From Asterias rubens (lineage: Eukaryota; Echinodermata; Asteroidea; Forcipulatida; Asteriidae): a DNA stretch of 64,000 bases. The stretch lies in NCBI RefSeq assembly GCF_902459465.1, contig NC_047076.1, positions 5,593,488 through 5,657,487 of the forward strand, read 5' to 3'. Within the stretch, counting starts at the first letter, position 1, and the number at the start of each line of letters is the position of its first letter. The position numbers and the translations under genes are program-made. This document shows, piece after piece, positions 1-10,463 of this stretch. Below the pieces are notes generated by a model. That model was not told the DNA's origin and made no database searches. It was given only the letters and a program-made list of their open reading frames with translations.

Positions 1-681
1 TTTAAACAGCTCTATGATGAAATTGGACCCACATATCGCAAGCAACCAATTTATTTGATAATCCAGAAGCAACCATCAAAGACACAAACAACCCTTAAAA
101 AACGGTTTTGTGGATACCCTGTTTCTGCTTAGCAAAAGTCTTCGGTGCTTAGGTTTTAATTGACCGTGGTAGATTCATTAAACCTGTTTGTACAATTATT
201 GTTTGGTAACTCAATTATTAGAATTCATTAATTACTTTTCCATGGAGATTTTCTATGAAATTACGATTAAATTCCAAGCATTTTAAACCGTCGGAAGATC
301 AATTTGCGCAATTTTTTTTAAAGTTTTTTTTTCAAGAAAAAGATATGGATAAAACACAACCTCAAAACAAAGTAACAGGGATTGTAATCATGGGTGAAAT
401 TCTTTAGTTTTTTTTAAATCTGACAGCTCAGTGATGAGTTTATCATCATGCCTATGTATATCCTCATTCATTAGTTGTCAAAAGCAGAGAATCGTTTCCT
501 TTATTATAGTGTTTCTTTGGACAGAATTGGCCTCGTATACCAATCAAACTATTTCCGCATGTCGTGAGGCATAGTGCGTACAGCTCTATAACGGAATGTA
601 AATATGAATTTTGACGGAACTGTGATTTTCTTTCCCCATTACAGTCATAACACCGTATTGTAAATCTACTAAATACGCCCG

Positions 682-965
682 TTAAAGGCACTGGACACTA
701 TTGGTAATTACTCAAAAAAGTGTTAGCGCCAAAACCTGCTTGGTAAAGAGCAATAGGAGACTTTGGGACGCAGCAGACTTACCAGGTAAATTTCCATTTT
801 TACGTAGTTATGAGCATGCGCACATTACCGAGAACAAATGGATTTTACCTGGTAAGTCTGCTGCCACCAAGCGTGCCAAAAGTCTCCCATTGGTAAGCTT
901 TTGATAGTATTGTGAGAATATGGCTCCCCTGAAGTAACATAGTTTTATTAGAAATAACTTCATTT
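682..965 (+). mobile_element. Family A element, decayed, split by a family C element
   Basis: The left end TTAAAGGCACTGGACACTAT and the AGCAAT segment are interrupted at 756-888 by a complete family C element. Family A sequence resumes at TTTTGATAGTATTGTGAG and fades near 965. Confidence 0.75.
756..888. mobile_element. Family C palindromic element nested in family A
   Basis: Ends GGAGACTTTGGGACGC and GCGTGCCAAAAGTCTCCC are inverted, as are the inner arms (CAGCAGACTTACCAGGTAAA / TTTACCTGGTAAGTCTGCTG). About 133 bp, no coding capacity. Confidence 0.8.
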
Positions 966-1130
966 GTTTCCAACAAACCCGCATAATCATAATAACATCA
1001 GCATTGTATCATTGCACTTTCATTTAAACAACTCCTTTGAAATATGCAGTACCGGCAGAAAACGCCAATTCAATTCAATTGTTACCGTCGCAGTATAGGC
1101 TCCTTGGTGATTAGAATATTATAATTAAGT

Positions 1131-1218
1131 GCCACGACCGGGATTCGAACCCACACTCTTATGACTCAATCAACAGAACTTGAATTCGATGCTCTCACCC
1201 GCTAGGAGGCCACGACAC
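1131..1218 (-). pseudogene. tRNA-Leu-like sequence, probable SINE head remnant
   Basis: On the minus strand a B box (GTGGGTTCGAATCCCGG), an anticodon-arm-like TTCAAGTTCTG and matching acceptor ends (GTCGTGGC / GTCGTGGCA) are visible, with a long variable arm as in tRNA-Leu. The anticodon stem does not pair and the A box is poor (CCTCCTAGCGGGT), so it is not a functional tRNA gene. Confidence 0.6.
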
Positions 1219-2103
1219 TCTAAAACACATTATGACAGCTCAATTTCAAAAATATTTTGATTCTTCTCTTCACCTCTTATTTGACCCTCTGGTATAAACA
1301 CTTCACATCATTTCAAGTCACTCCCAGTACATGTCAACAACCTGCAGCGTAAACTGAACACTTAGCATGACTCCTTGTTTTCATTATGACACATAATATA
1401 GCCTTTATTGATTAGCATTGGCGAAATCAATAGTGTACAAACGTGTGTATGTTAATGAATCGCCGTTTGGTAACTCCTTCATCGGTGGTATCTCCTTCAC
1501 CAATGAATATATTGTAATAAGGTGAATGCACAGAATACTGAATGGTACGGAATACTTATTGCTCGTTGCAGGAATAGCTTCAGGTTAGTAATGTATATTT
1601 AGTGACTCTTTGTTGTTAGGCTGCTGTGTCGTTATTTGGAAGGGTTAGTATTATACTTCTTTAATTTGACTATTATAATATACTTGGTTAGCGGTAACAC
1701 CATCTGTATCTACTTGCCAGGTAGAGTTTGTTCTAAGAGAACTGTCTTTCTTTATTCTACTACCGCGGAGTAGATTTATCGGGTACTCGGGAGACTTCTC
1801 AGTTCTGAAAAGAACTGTCCTGCATTTTAACTATACTACCCGGGCGGAAGGTCACAGTATAGAAAATTGGCTGGGACTACTTTTTAGCTTATATATAGGA
1901 TCGTAATTAACTGCGCGGAGTCAGTTCTTAAATTGGTCTCAATGTTTCGACTAGCTTGCTCTATAGTCATCGTCAGGAGACTGGATTTATATAGTTCTGT
2001 GAAGCCAAGGGTTCTGTGAAGCCAAGGGTTCTCGGAATAGCGAATTTAACCACTATGCTAGCCAAGAAGCCCGTGGAAAGAAGACAAGTAATGAGGTTTT
2101 AGT
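1219..2103. other. Gene-free stretch
   Basis: No exon-like frame or clear repeat is visible apart from a perfect 17 bp tandem duplication at 1995-2028 (TTCTGTGAAGCCAAGGG twice). Confidence 0.6.
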
Positions 2104-2423
2104 TTAAGGCCCATGTCACACGAGGCAATTTACGGGCAACCAGTTCCAGGCAATCTCCAAGAAAAAAAGCCATTCTCATTTGAGTGTTAACATTTTTCTT
2201 TTGTGGATCGTAAGGGTCATGTCACACGGGGCAATTTACAGGCAACCAGTTCCAGGCAATCTCAAAGAAGAAAAGGCATTCACATTTTAATGTTCACATA
2301 CTTTTTGGGGGATCATAAGACATTTTAATTACTCATGTGCTATCAATGTGGTCTCGTAGCATGCACTGCGGTTGGTTACCTCCAAGTTGCCTGGAAAAGT
2401 TGCCTCGTGCGACAAGGCCCTAA
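2104..2423. mobile_element. Family P inverted-repeat element with internal duplication
   Basis: The ends TTAAGGCCCATGTCACACGA and TCGTGCGACAAGGCCCTAA are inverted repeats. The left 106 bp (through the GGCAACCAGTTCCAGGCAAT segment) occurs twice in tandem, starting at 2107 and 2213. Confidence 0.75.
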
Positions 2424-2610
2424 GAAGTGGGAGGGAAACCCAACCCAATCAAAAATTACAGAGACTTAAAAACCCAATCAAAACGGATAATTTGATTTCC
2501 AAATCCCTGGGATTCGCAACAGGATGCTGCAGGCTGATGAGGAGAGGTTATATACCCCTTACGCCAACCACACCATCACCCAAAACTTGACATAATATTG
2601 AAAGGTGTCT

Positions 2611-2752
2611 GGGTGGATTTCACAAAGAGTTTATAGGACTAGTCTTATCTCGAGTTAGGACCAGTTACTCGTCCTAACTTAGGACTATCCATGCAATTTG
2701 TATATCTCCTAGGACTAGTTCTAAGTTAGTCCTAACTTTGTGAAACCGACCC
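2611..2752. mobile_element. Family D fold-back element
   Basis: Ends GGGTGGATTTCACAAAGAGT and CTTTGTGAAACCGACCC are inverted. The interior repeats TTAGGACTAGTCC and GAGTTAGGAC motifs on both strands. Confidence 0.75.
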
Positions 2753-3395
2753 CTGGTATCCTTTAAGTATTTTGCTCAGGGGAAAATACATGCGTAACAG
2801 CTTAATTTTGGGACTGGTCCCAGTACTTTATTTTCATCAGTAAGCTTGAATGTCCTATAGCCTGGATAAGCAATCGAGTATCAACCCGGTGGGCCATGTC
2901 TCTAACATGCATTTCATATTTGTCCAATTTCTTCCGCTTACAAGTTCAAGGATTATTATTGCATTATTATCACAGAAGTGGTTTTTGATATCAATAAAGT
3001 CTCAATGTTGTTGTTTTTCCCTCACGGGGGTTATGTTTAGCGATGAGGGTTTGTGGTCGATTTTCCCTGTATAAATGTACCAGGAAAAACATGCTATTCA
3101 TTGCGGCCATAATATCACATCTGTTAACACAATCATTCAAAACGGTGGAATGTTAAAGACAACGTCTTTTCACACATGAACGTGTACCATACTACGTGTA
3201 TTGTGCATATTACTCTCAAAATACGTTCAAACACACCATGCGTGACTTTCTCATTGCCACACGAGGTCTTGTCTTAAAGGCAAATAATACATTTGGTTTT
3301 ATGAACCGTTCGTTTGTTTTAGTCTTTTAAATGTAGATTAATACAATGAAGTAACATGTGAAAATTTCATTCCAAAAAGTGGTCGCGTAACCTGT

Positions 3396-3770
3396 TTAAG
3401 GGCAGTGGACACTATTGGTAATAACTCAAATATTTATCAGCATAAAACCTTACTTGATTGGGGAGCTGTTGATAGTAAAGAACGTCGTGAGAAACGGCTC
3501 CCACTGAAAGAGGAAGAAGTAATTTTCCACGAATTTGATTTCGAGACCTCAGATTTAGAATTTGAGGTCTCGAAATCAACCAACTGAATTCTGAAAGCAC
3601 ACAACTTCGTGGGACAAGGGTGTACTGTTTTTTCTTTCATTATTATCTCGCAACTCAGACGACCAATTAAGCTCAAATTTTCACAAGTTTGTTTTTTTAT
3701 GCATATGTTGAGATACACCAAGTGAGAAGACTGGTCTTTGACAATTACCAATAGTGTCCAGTGTCTTTAA
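3396..3770 (+). mobile_element. Family A element, full length
   Basis: Bounded by TTAA on both sides, with ends GGGCAGTGGACACTATTGGT and ACCAATAGTGTCCAGTGTCT. It carries the central hairpin GATTTCGAGACCTCA...TGAGGTCTCGAAATC. It has no coding capacity and overlaps several spurious short frames. Confidence 0.88.
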
Positions 3771-3911
3771 AGTGAAATTCTAATGTTCACTTGTTAGTTT
3801 TATTGTTTATGTCCACAATTAAAGCAATCAAACGGTTTTAAAAACGAAAGGCACACCTTGCCTTTAAAAATACATCGGGGAAATCGGTGGGAAACTAATA
3901 TAATTTAATAC

Positions 3912-5000
3912 CACTGCAAAAACGTTGGTCAAATCATTTGTTGGGCAAAGTAACTTCAACAATTATTGGTCGATAATTGCCCAACAAAACCAATAATTGG
4001 TGTTGTTGGGCAAACATTTTGTTTGCCAATTTTTTTTTTTAAGTGGAACTAAAGTTGGGCAAGTGTTGGGCAAATAATTAGTAATCTGAATTTATCATAA
4101 CTGTTGGTTACACTTTTGCTTATTTATTGGGCAACTTTTTTGGTAATTTTAATTAAATTCGATTGTTGGTAAAAGTGATGCACATTAGTTGGTCAAAATC
4201 ATCCGATCATGCGCACTACGATCAAAAAGTTGGGCAAGGTATAACAAAAAACATATATTTCCAACATGGCGAGTGGCGGAGTGGCTGTGACGAGCGGGGT
4301 TTTCCAGTAGATATAGATCAAATTTGAAGGTTAGTTTTTAACTGAATATGAAGTTGTGTTTTCTATTCAGTCGTACATAGTCGTGACAGTTGCAGAGGGA
4401 GCAACAAAGTGACACTACTGTTTAATTGGTTTTAGTTTCAGTTCTATCATGCCATTATGTGCAACGCCGGTTGTGGCATGTATGCGTGTGCTTGCGCTGC
4501 AACTGTCACGACTGTGTACAAACTGTATTTAGTTTAAAACCAACCTTCCATAGCATCTACAAACCACTGAGCACCCTCTCGATTTTGAGAGAGATGCCAA
4601 GGTCACATCTCACTACCGTTTGCCATCGTGGAAAAGATATTTTCTATGCCTGGTTGTATGACGTATCACAAAAGAAACTGTACATCAAAGGGTTAAATAT
4701 ATTCACCATTTGTTGGATAACACCGAAAAAGGTTAATTCATTAATAAAATCATCGCCAAATAAGTGGGTTATTGATAATGTATTAAATACCCGAGAAAAT
4801 GGGTAAAAAAAAAATTACCCAACTGTTGGTTACCAAAATATACCCAACTATTGATTACCCAATTAATAATTATTAATTATTTGGCAATCAGAGTGCCTAA
4901 CTTTGATGGGTAATATTTTGCCCAAAAGTTGGAGGAATTCACTATTCGCCCTTAATTGGGTAAAAAGTTGGGAATTTGTTTACCTAATTTTTTTACAGTG
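3912..5000. mobile_element. Family Q, about 1.1 kb element with CACTG ends and TTGGGCAA-type subterminal repeats
   Basis: The left end CACTGCAAAAACGTTGG and right end TTTTTTTACAGTG are roughly inverted. Motifs TTGGGCAA and TTACCCAA repeat many times near both ends. A 126-codon frame inside (4426-4806) matches nothing I recognise. It resembles a non-autonomous DNA transposon; the superfamily is uncertain. Confidence 0.6.
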
Positions 5001-5855
5001 TAGGACGTATATTTATTTTAAACCAAATTAAATGTTGGTCTACTTCCTCGCTTCGGACTAGCTGTTCAAACACGATTCATAATTATGATTACGAAACCAA
5101 TTTTCCTTAAATATTTATATTGATGAACTAAAACACAGTTATGATTAACGATAAACCACCGAAAGTGCATAAATTATGATAATATTTGACGTGGCTGTTG
5201 ATGCTGTTTTTTATTTATAAATACAACAATATTTATTATCTTAGTTTTTTGTGTATTTCATGCAGCATGTACGATTTAAAAATTGAAAGTGGTTGATGCG
5301 GCATATTGATATTCTTCTGATTGCTTAATAATGAAACTATGAGCGTGTGTCGGATTTAACGCATCGCGAAGCACACTACGTGAATTACGGCCTCGTATCG
5401 CATTATTCCACGTTAATGCATTATGTTCATTTACTGAAGACGTCAATACTATGCTCTATACAGCAGCGGAAGATCAGCGCTATAAACCCCAAGTTAGACT
5501 TTATTCAAGTCGGATCCAGTGTGTGGCCCATGTGTAGAGAGGCATCGAGAAGGGCGCAATTGATTTTATAATAGCAATTGGCTTGAGTCAAGTCTAACCC
5601 ACCAGCGGCTTCGATCATGCTCTGATCAAACTGCATGCATTAGTCGACGGTCATTGACAGCTTGTGGGTGGGGAAGGTGGGTCAACGTAGACTCGCAGTA
5701 AGTCCGTTCGCAGCAAGGGCCCGCAAAGTGTTGACGATGACAGATGTTGATGTATAGTTGATATGTCATCTCACACAAATGTATTTAACAATTGAGTGCT
5801 TCTCGTCATAGCGTTTCTGTAGTTTGGGTTTTTGAGTTTGTAACAGGTGAAGTGC
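5001..5855. other. Gene-free stretch
   Basis: AT-rich sequence between two transposon-like elements. I see no exon, RNA gene or recognisable repeat. Confidence 0.55.
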
Positions 5856-6040
5856 AATAGACCTTTATCACGCTGTCACCATTGGTCATGTTCCCTGTTT
5901 CCATAACAGTAATACAGACTGGCTAACATTCATTGCGCAAACATGGCACCAGACTATTATTTCGTCCAACCTCAGTTTGGTTACCATGAGTTGGAATGGA
6001 GTAAAATAAAGTTGGCCACACCGTGAAAAAGGTGCAATAT
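5856..6040. mobile_element. Inverted-repeat element, copy 1 (second copy at 29268-29446)
   Basis: Shares GCGCAAACATGGCACCAGAC, TTATTTCGTCCA and CTCAGTTTGG with the copy at 29.3 kb. Ends ATAGACCTTTATCACG and CCGTGAAAAAGGTGC are imperfect inverted repeats. Confidence 0.65.
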
Positions 6041-6569
6041 ACACGAACACCTCTAGTGATCTTGTTGTTGTTGTAGTTGTCCTTTTTCTTCTTCATCTTT
6101 TGTCCCTAAAGCTCACGAGTGGCTAAATTTCCCACAATAGTCTTTGGAGAAACGGACGGGAAAAGGTGCATTCATTCATGGGTCCTTGTGTTATTGTACT
6201 AAACTGTTTGTGGGTCATTTCATGGTTCATTCATTGGGTAATCAAAATAAAGACAGGACATCCGTTACCTTTCTGTTGTTTGGTTTTTACGTTATAGTCT
6301 CCTTGACTGCATCCACTTGTGCTTTATAAACATGACTACCTGGAATTAGAAACACAAGTGCACAAACCGATTTATTTTCCAAACTAACTCTTAATGAGTA
6401 TATTTTACCACCAAATGAATGCCAGAAGGAACATACATTTGATTTATCCATTTAAAGAGAAAGTGTACCTTTTGTTTTGTTTTTTTAAGCTGCGTGATTG
6501 TTTTAATCCTATAGAAATAATATAAGTAAATACAATAAAACTAACGTGTGAAAGTTTTATTTCAAAAGG

Positions 6570-6723
6570 TATAGACCGTATCGAAAACACCTTTTTTTGC
6601 TATGAAAGTCGCCAGCGTGTAGGTCAAACCGTATGCGCGCACACACGCACACGCACACGCCCACAGACGACATCTTGTACGGCAGATATTTGAACGGTGA
6701 CGTCATATTCAATACGGTTTATA
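6570..6723. mobile_element. Family S inverted-repeat element
   Basis: Ends TATAGACCGTATCGAA and AATACGGTTTATAG are inverted. The interior contains an alternating CACACG run (about 6640-6662). Confidence 0.6.
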
Positions 6724-8845
6724 GTCTGCTCGTTTTTGAGAAAACTCCGGAGCGATTATATCCACACAGGAATAATAATCCGTAATTTGCATACACATTC
6801 TGAGAAACGTACCTGACGGTGACGCTTCTCACATTCAAATTTCGGGGATTACAAAATATTTGTGTATTGCCACTAATTTTAAGAGTTTGAAGCACATAGC
6901 ATATATTTAGAGGTATATTATTAGAGGTCATCGTCATTAGTATCTCAAAGATATGACGTTGACCCCCACTCCCCCCCCCACCCACCCCCACCCCGCTTTA
7001 TCTGACGCCATGACAGCTTATGTGAAAATGCCTGCTTTCCTGCACAACGTTATTATATAATAGAAAGTTCCTCAATCGTTTTGAGAGAATTAACCAATTA
7101 ACGTTGTAGACATACTTGGGGATATTGGCCATTCCACACTGCGTTGAGATTGTTGTCTCTGTGTGTGGGATGCATTGTCAACTTTGGCGTGTACTTGAAA
7201 ACTTTATCCCATGTTTAAAATCTCAAACCTGAGAGCATTTAACAAATCTCGGCTTGGGCCCCCTTGTTCCCGATAGGACTCCCTTAAGTTATTTTGAAAC
7301 CGTACTTTGGGTGGAGAAGGGGCTTCTATTAATTTTTGAGCCCCAACAAAGCCGAAGCGGAATCAATTTGACGGATGAGAGGGTCTTTAAATGGTATTAA
7401 ACAATTAGCCTCCATTTTGTTTTGTTGTATACATACGTCAAAGTGCTAACCAACACGTCTAGGGGGGTTGGGGCTTCATATGATGTTAATTTATTGGCAA
7501 TGTAATTGGGGAAAGTTTGTTTTACCTTTGTATTTGGTTGCCTTGGTTTTTGTGTTAATTGGTTTTGTTTTTTTACAGTAAAATGTAACACTCATAACTG
7601 CAAAGCGAAACAACAAATTCATGCAAGTTTCAAAAATTGAGAAGTCAAACACAAAACCATTCGTGTGGCTATTTTAGATCAAGTTGCACAACAACGGGCA
7701 TAATTCAAGCACAGACACTTAGAATCGCTTATCAAGAACAACGCTAAGCTAAAACACCATGTCAAAAGTATACATCTGTAGCGCATGGTATCCTGCTTTT
7801 TTTTGTTAAGAAATCTGCTTGAGTTATGAAATAGGGCCCAGATGACATCATCCCAGCTCAAACTAAGCATTTTAAAGTTTCAACCAGATAAATGTCTTCA
7901 AGAGGAAAAACATAAGTTTAAAAAAAAAACACTGGTTAATTACATTCCATTAGTACGGAGCTATATAAGGTTTAAAATACTTTTGTAAAAAGCAACACAT
8001 ACACCAGACTCGGGTTACCAACGTGATATAGTGTGATTGGATTACAACTTCCTGCAGGATACCTGTTCCCTTCCTGTTGTTCTTCAATTTACAACAAACA
8101 GTAGCCCACCTCAACAGGATGACAGCAAATATAGCTCTGGTGTTTTCCGCTGTGTCTTGTTTTACTTGTGTTCCTTAAGGTTGGGGGGGGGGGGGCTGAC
8201 CAGAATAATGTTGTCACAGTCTGACAGCGTTCCTGTCAGTTTGCGGGTAACTTTCAAGTTTTGAATTACATTGGCATACTGTACGTTAAAGCTCCAAGTG
8301 GTAGCATGGTGTGTGACAGTATACATTATCAATGCAATAAAGAAGAGTTTAAAAACAGCGCACCAACTGTCACTTTTCCCAAGGGTATTTAACCGAAAAT
8401 CGAATTAAAGTAGGAATTTTATCATGACTCTGTATAGTATAAAGCGTTGGGAAACATACAAAATGTATCAGTTGCTATTCAAAAAGTTATCATTTACTCC
8501 TAAATATTCGCATTCACTGTGCACAAATCATGTTTAGGCTTAAAATACTTGGTTATTCAAAATTACTGTACGAAATCGTTCCCTCTAGGCAGGTGTATTA
8601 TAACACAGAAGTTTGAGTTCTTGGCATTGCTTTCTGTGTCACACTGCCGTGATTTGGCTCATTATAATACAATGTATGATCAATAATGAAGTATAAGTAG
8701 GGTCTTCCCGTTACAATCTGGCCGTCCGGTGTTTTTAGCCTACGGTGGAAATACGCCCTTTCCCCCGGTCGCTCGGTTCGGGGGAAGTTGGCACGGACAA
8801 CGCCTCCGCGCAAAAAGTTGTGTTCTTGCCCCAAACTCTATAAAT
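6724..8845. other. Gene-free stretch
   Basis: No gene is seen. There are C-rich and G-rich homopolymers (about 6965-6992 and 8184-8196). Short frames lack splice or homology support. Confidence 0.5.
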
Positions 8846-9125
8846 ATTAAACTTGGTGAAGAGCACTGTGAGAGAGCAGATGGTTTTATAAAAACATTAT
8901 TAGAAACGACCCCCTTCGAAGTGGTTTTAGAGAAAGGGGTTATTTCTTAGCCTAAAAATTGAATCCGAAAAATGCTTAAGGCATGAAACCTTTCTATAAG
9001 GCATCTATAAAGGAAGCAGTTCTGTGCAACAGTTGGGTGTTTTTTCTTTTATTTTTGTTGTGTAACTTCCGATGACCAACTGATCCCTAAATATGTTTGG
9101 ATATACCAAGAGAGAATACTGGTCT
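8846..9125 (+). mobile_element. Old family A-related remnant
   Basis: It keeps the family's landmarks in order (ACTTGGTGAAGAGCA, TTTTAGAGAAAGG, GGGTGTTTTTTCTTT, GATGACCAACTGA, ATACCAAGAGAGAATACTGG) but is strongly diverged. It abuts the next A copy. Confidence 0.5.
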
Positions 9126-9460
9126 TTAAAGGCAGTGGACACTATTTGTAATTACTCAAAATAATTATTAGCATAAAACCTTTCTTGGTGACGAGTATTG
9201 GGGAGAGGTTGGTAGTATAAAACATTGTGAGAAAGGGCTCCCTCTGAAGTAGAGTAGTTTTCGAGAAAGAAGTAATTTTCCACGAATTTGATTTCGAGAC
9301 CTCAAATTCTAAACTTTAAACGAAATCAAGCATCTGAAAGCAACTCCGACGACCAATCGAGCTCAAATTTTCACAGCTTTGTGAATTTATGCATATGTTG
9401 AGAAACAGCAAGTGAGAAGACTGGTTTTTGACATTTACCAATAGCGTCCACTGGCTTTAA
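9126..9460 (+). mobile_element. Family A element, central hairpin decayed
   Basis: TTAA-bounded, with ends GGCAGTGGACACTATTTGT and AATAGCGTCCACTGGCT. The right half of the central hairpin is replaced by an A/T-rich run. Confidence 0.85.
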
Positions 9461-9605
9461 GTATACCGTGGTGTGTAAAATGTAGGCCTATACCTTTTGG
9501 TTTTTGTGAACACACGACCCTTTTGGTGCGGACTTCAAGCCGGAGTCCTGCATGACAGTACATATGGCCATGTATTAATAAATCATTAGGAAATCCTGTA
9601 AAACT

Positions 9606-9992
9606 TTAAAGGCAGCGGACACTATTGGTAATTGTCAAAGAATAGCCTTCACAGTTGGTGTATCTCAACATATGCATAAAATAACTAAACTGTAAAAATT
9701 TGAGCTCAATCGGTCATCAAAATTGCGAGATAATAATGAAAGAAGAAAACACCCTTGTCACACGAAGTTGTGTGCATTTAGATGGTTGATTTCGAGACCT
9801 CAAATTCTAAACTTGAGGTCTCGAAATCAAATTCGTGGAAAACTACTTCTTTCTCGAAAACTATGGCACTTCAGAGGGAGCTGTTTCTCACAACGTTTTA
9901 TACCAACAACCTCTCCCCATTACTCGTCACCAAGAAAGGTTTTATGCTAATCATTATTTTGAGTAATTACCAATAGTGTCCACTGCCTTTAA
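9606..9992 (-). mobile_element. Family A element, full length
   Basis: TTAA on both sides, with inverted ends GGCAGCGGACACTATTGG / CCAATAGTGTCCACTGCC and an intact central hairpin at about 9787-9828. Confidence 0.9.
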
Positions 9993-10463
9993 TTAATTAA
10001 ATGTAGGCACGAATAATAAACTTTTCCGAATTATAACTAATAAAACGTTGACAAAGCTGTTTACAATAGCCTGATTAAAGCTCAAAGAAAAAAAAAAACA
10101 CTTTTGGAAATAATTTGTGTATATAAACTATTTCACAAATGCTGTCTACGCACAAGGAACTCGGAGACGTTATGTGAGTAAAACGCACTATCCCTATATT
10201 CAAGAAAATGTAACGTCGAGTACAGATACGCCTTGTCGTGCACAGAGAGCGGATGGGAAAATAATTCGTGTCCAAACGGTTACACAAGACCGAGTTGTAT
10301 AGGTTTCGGGAGTGTTGTCAAAAACGACAGGACGTGTGTGCTCCAAGAGAGCTTTTGAAAAACAAAGTTAACTGACAATAAGTTTCACTTTGTTTTTAGT
10401 TCTATTTTGTATATTTCTCTTTCAAAGAACCGGCCTTGACAAGAGAAGTTTCGAATCTTAAAT

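Noticed and set aside
1131..1218. Functional tRNA-Leu gene
   Set aside because: The anticodon stem does not pair and the A box is poor; similar heads elsewhere in the window belong to SINEs.
4426..4806. 126-codon open frame
   Set aside because: Lies inside the 1.1 kb CACTG-ended element with no transposase motifs or codon pattern.
9723..9976. Recurring short frames with [17 protein letters not shown] peptides (also near 11363, 23613, 28702, 31254, 35038)
   Set aside because: They are translations of family A transposon copies through the central hairpin; they occur in different frames and strands and have no start or splice context.
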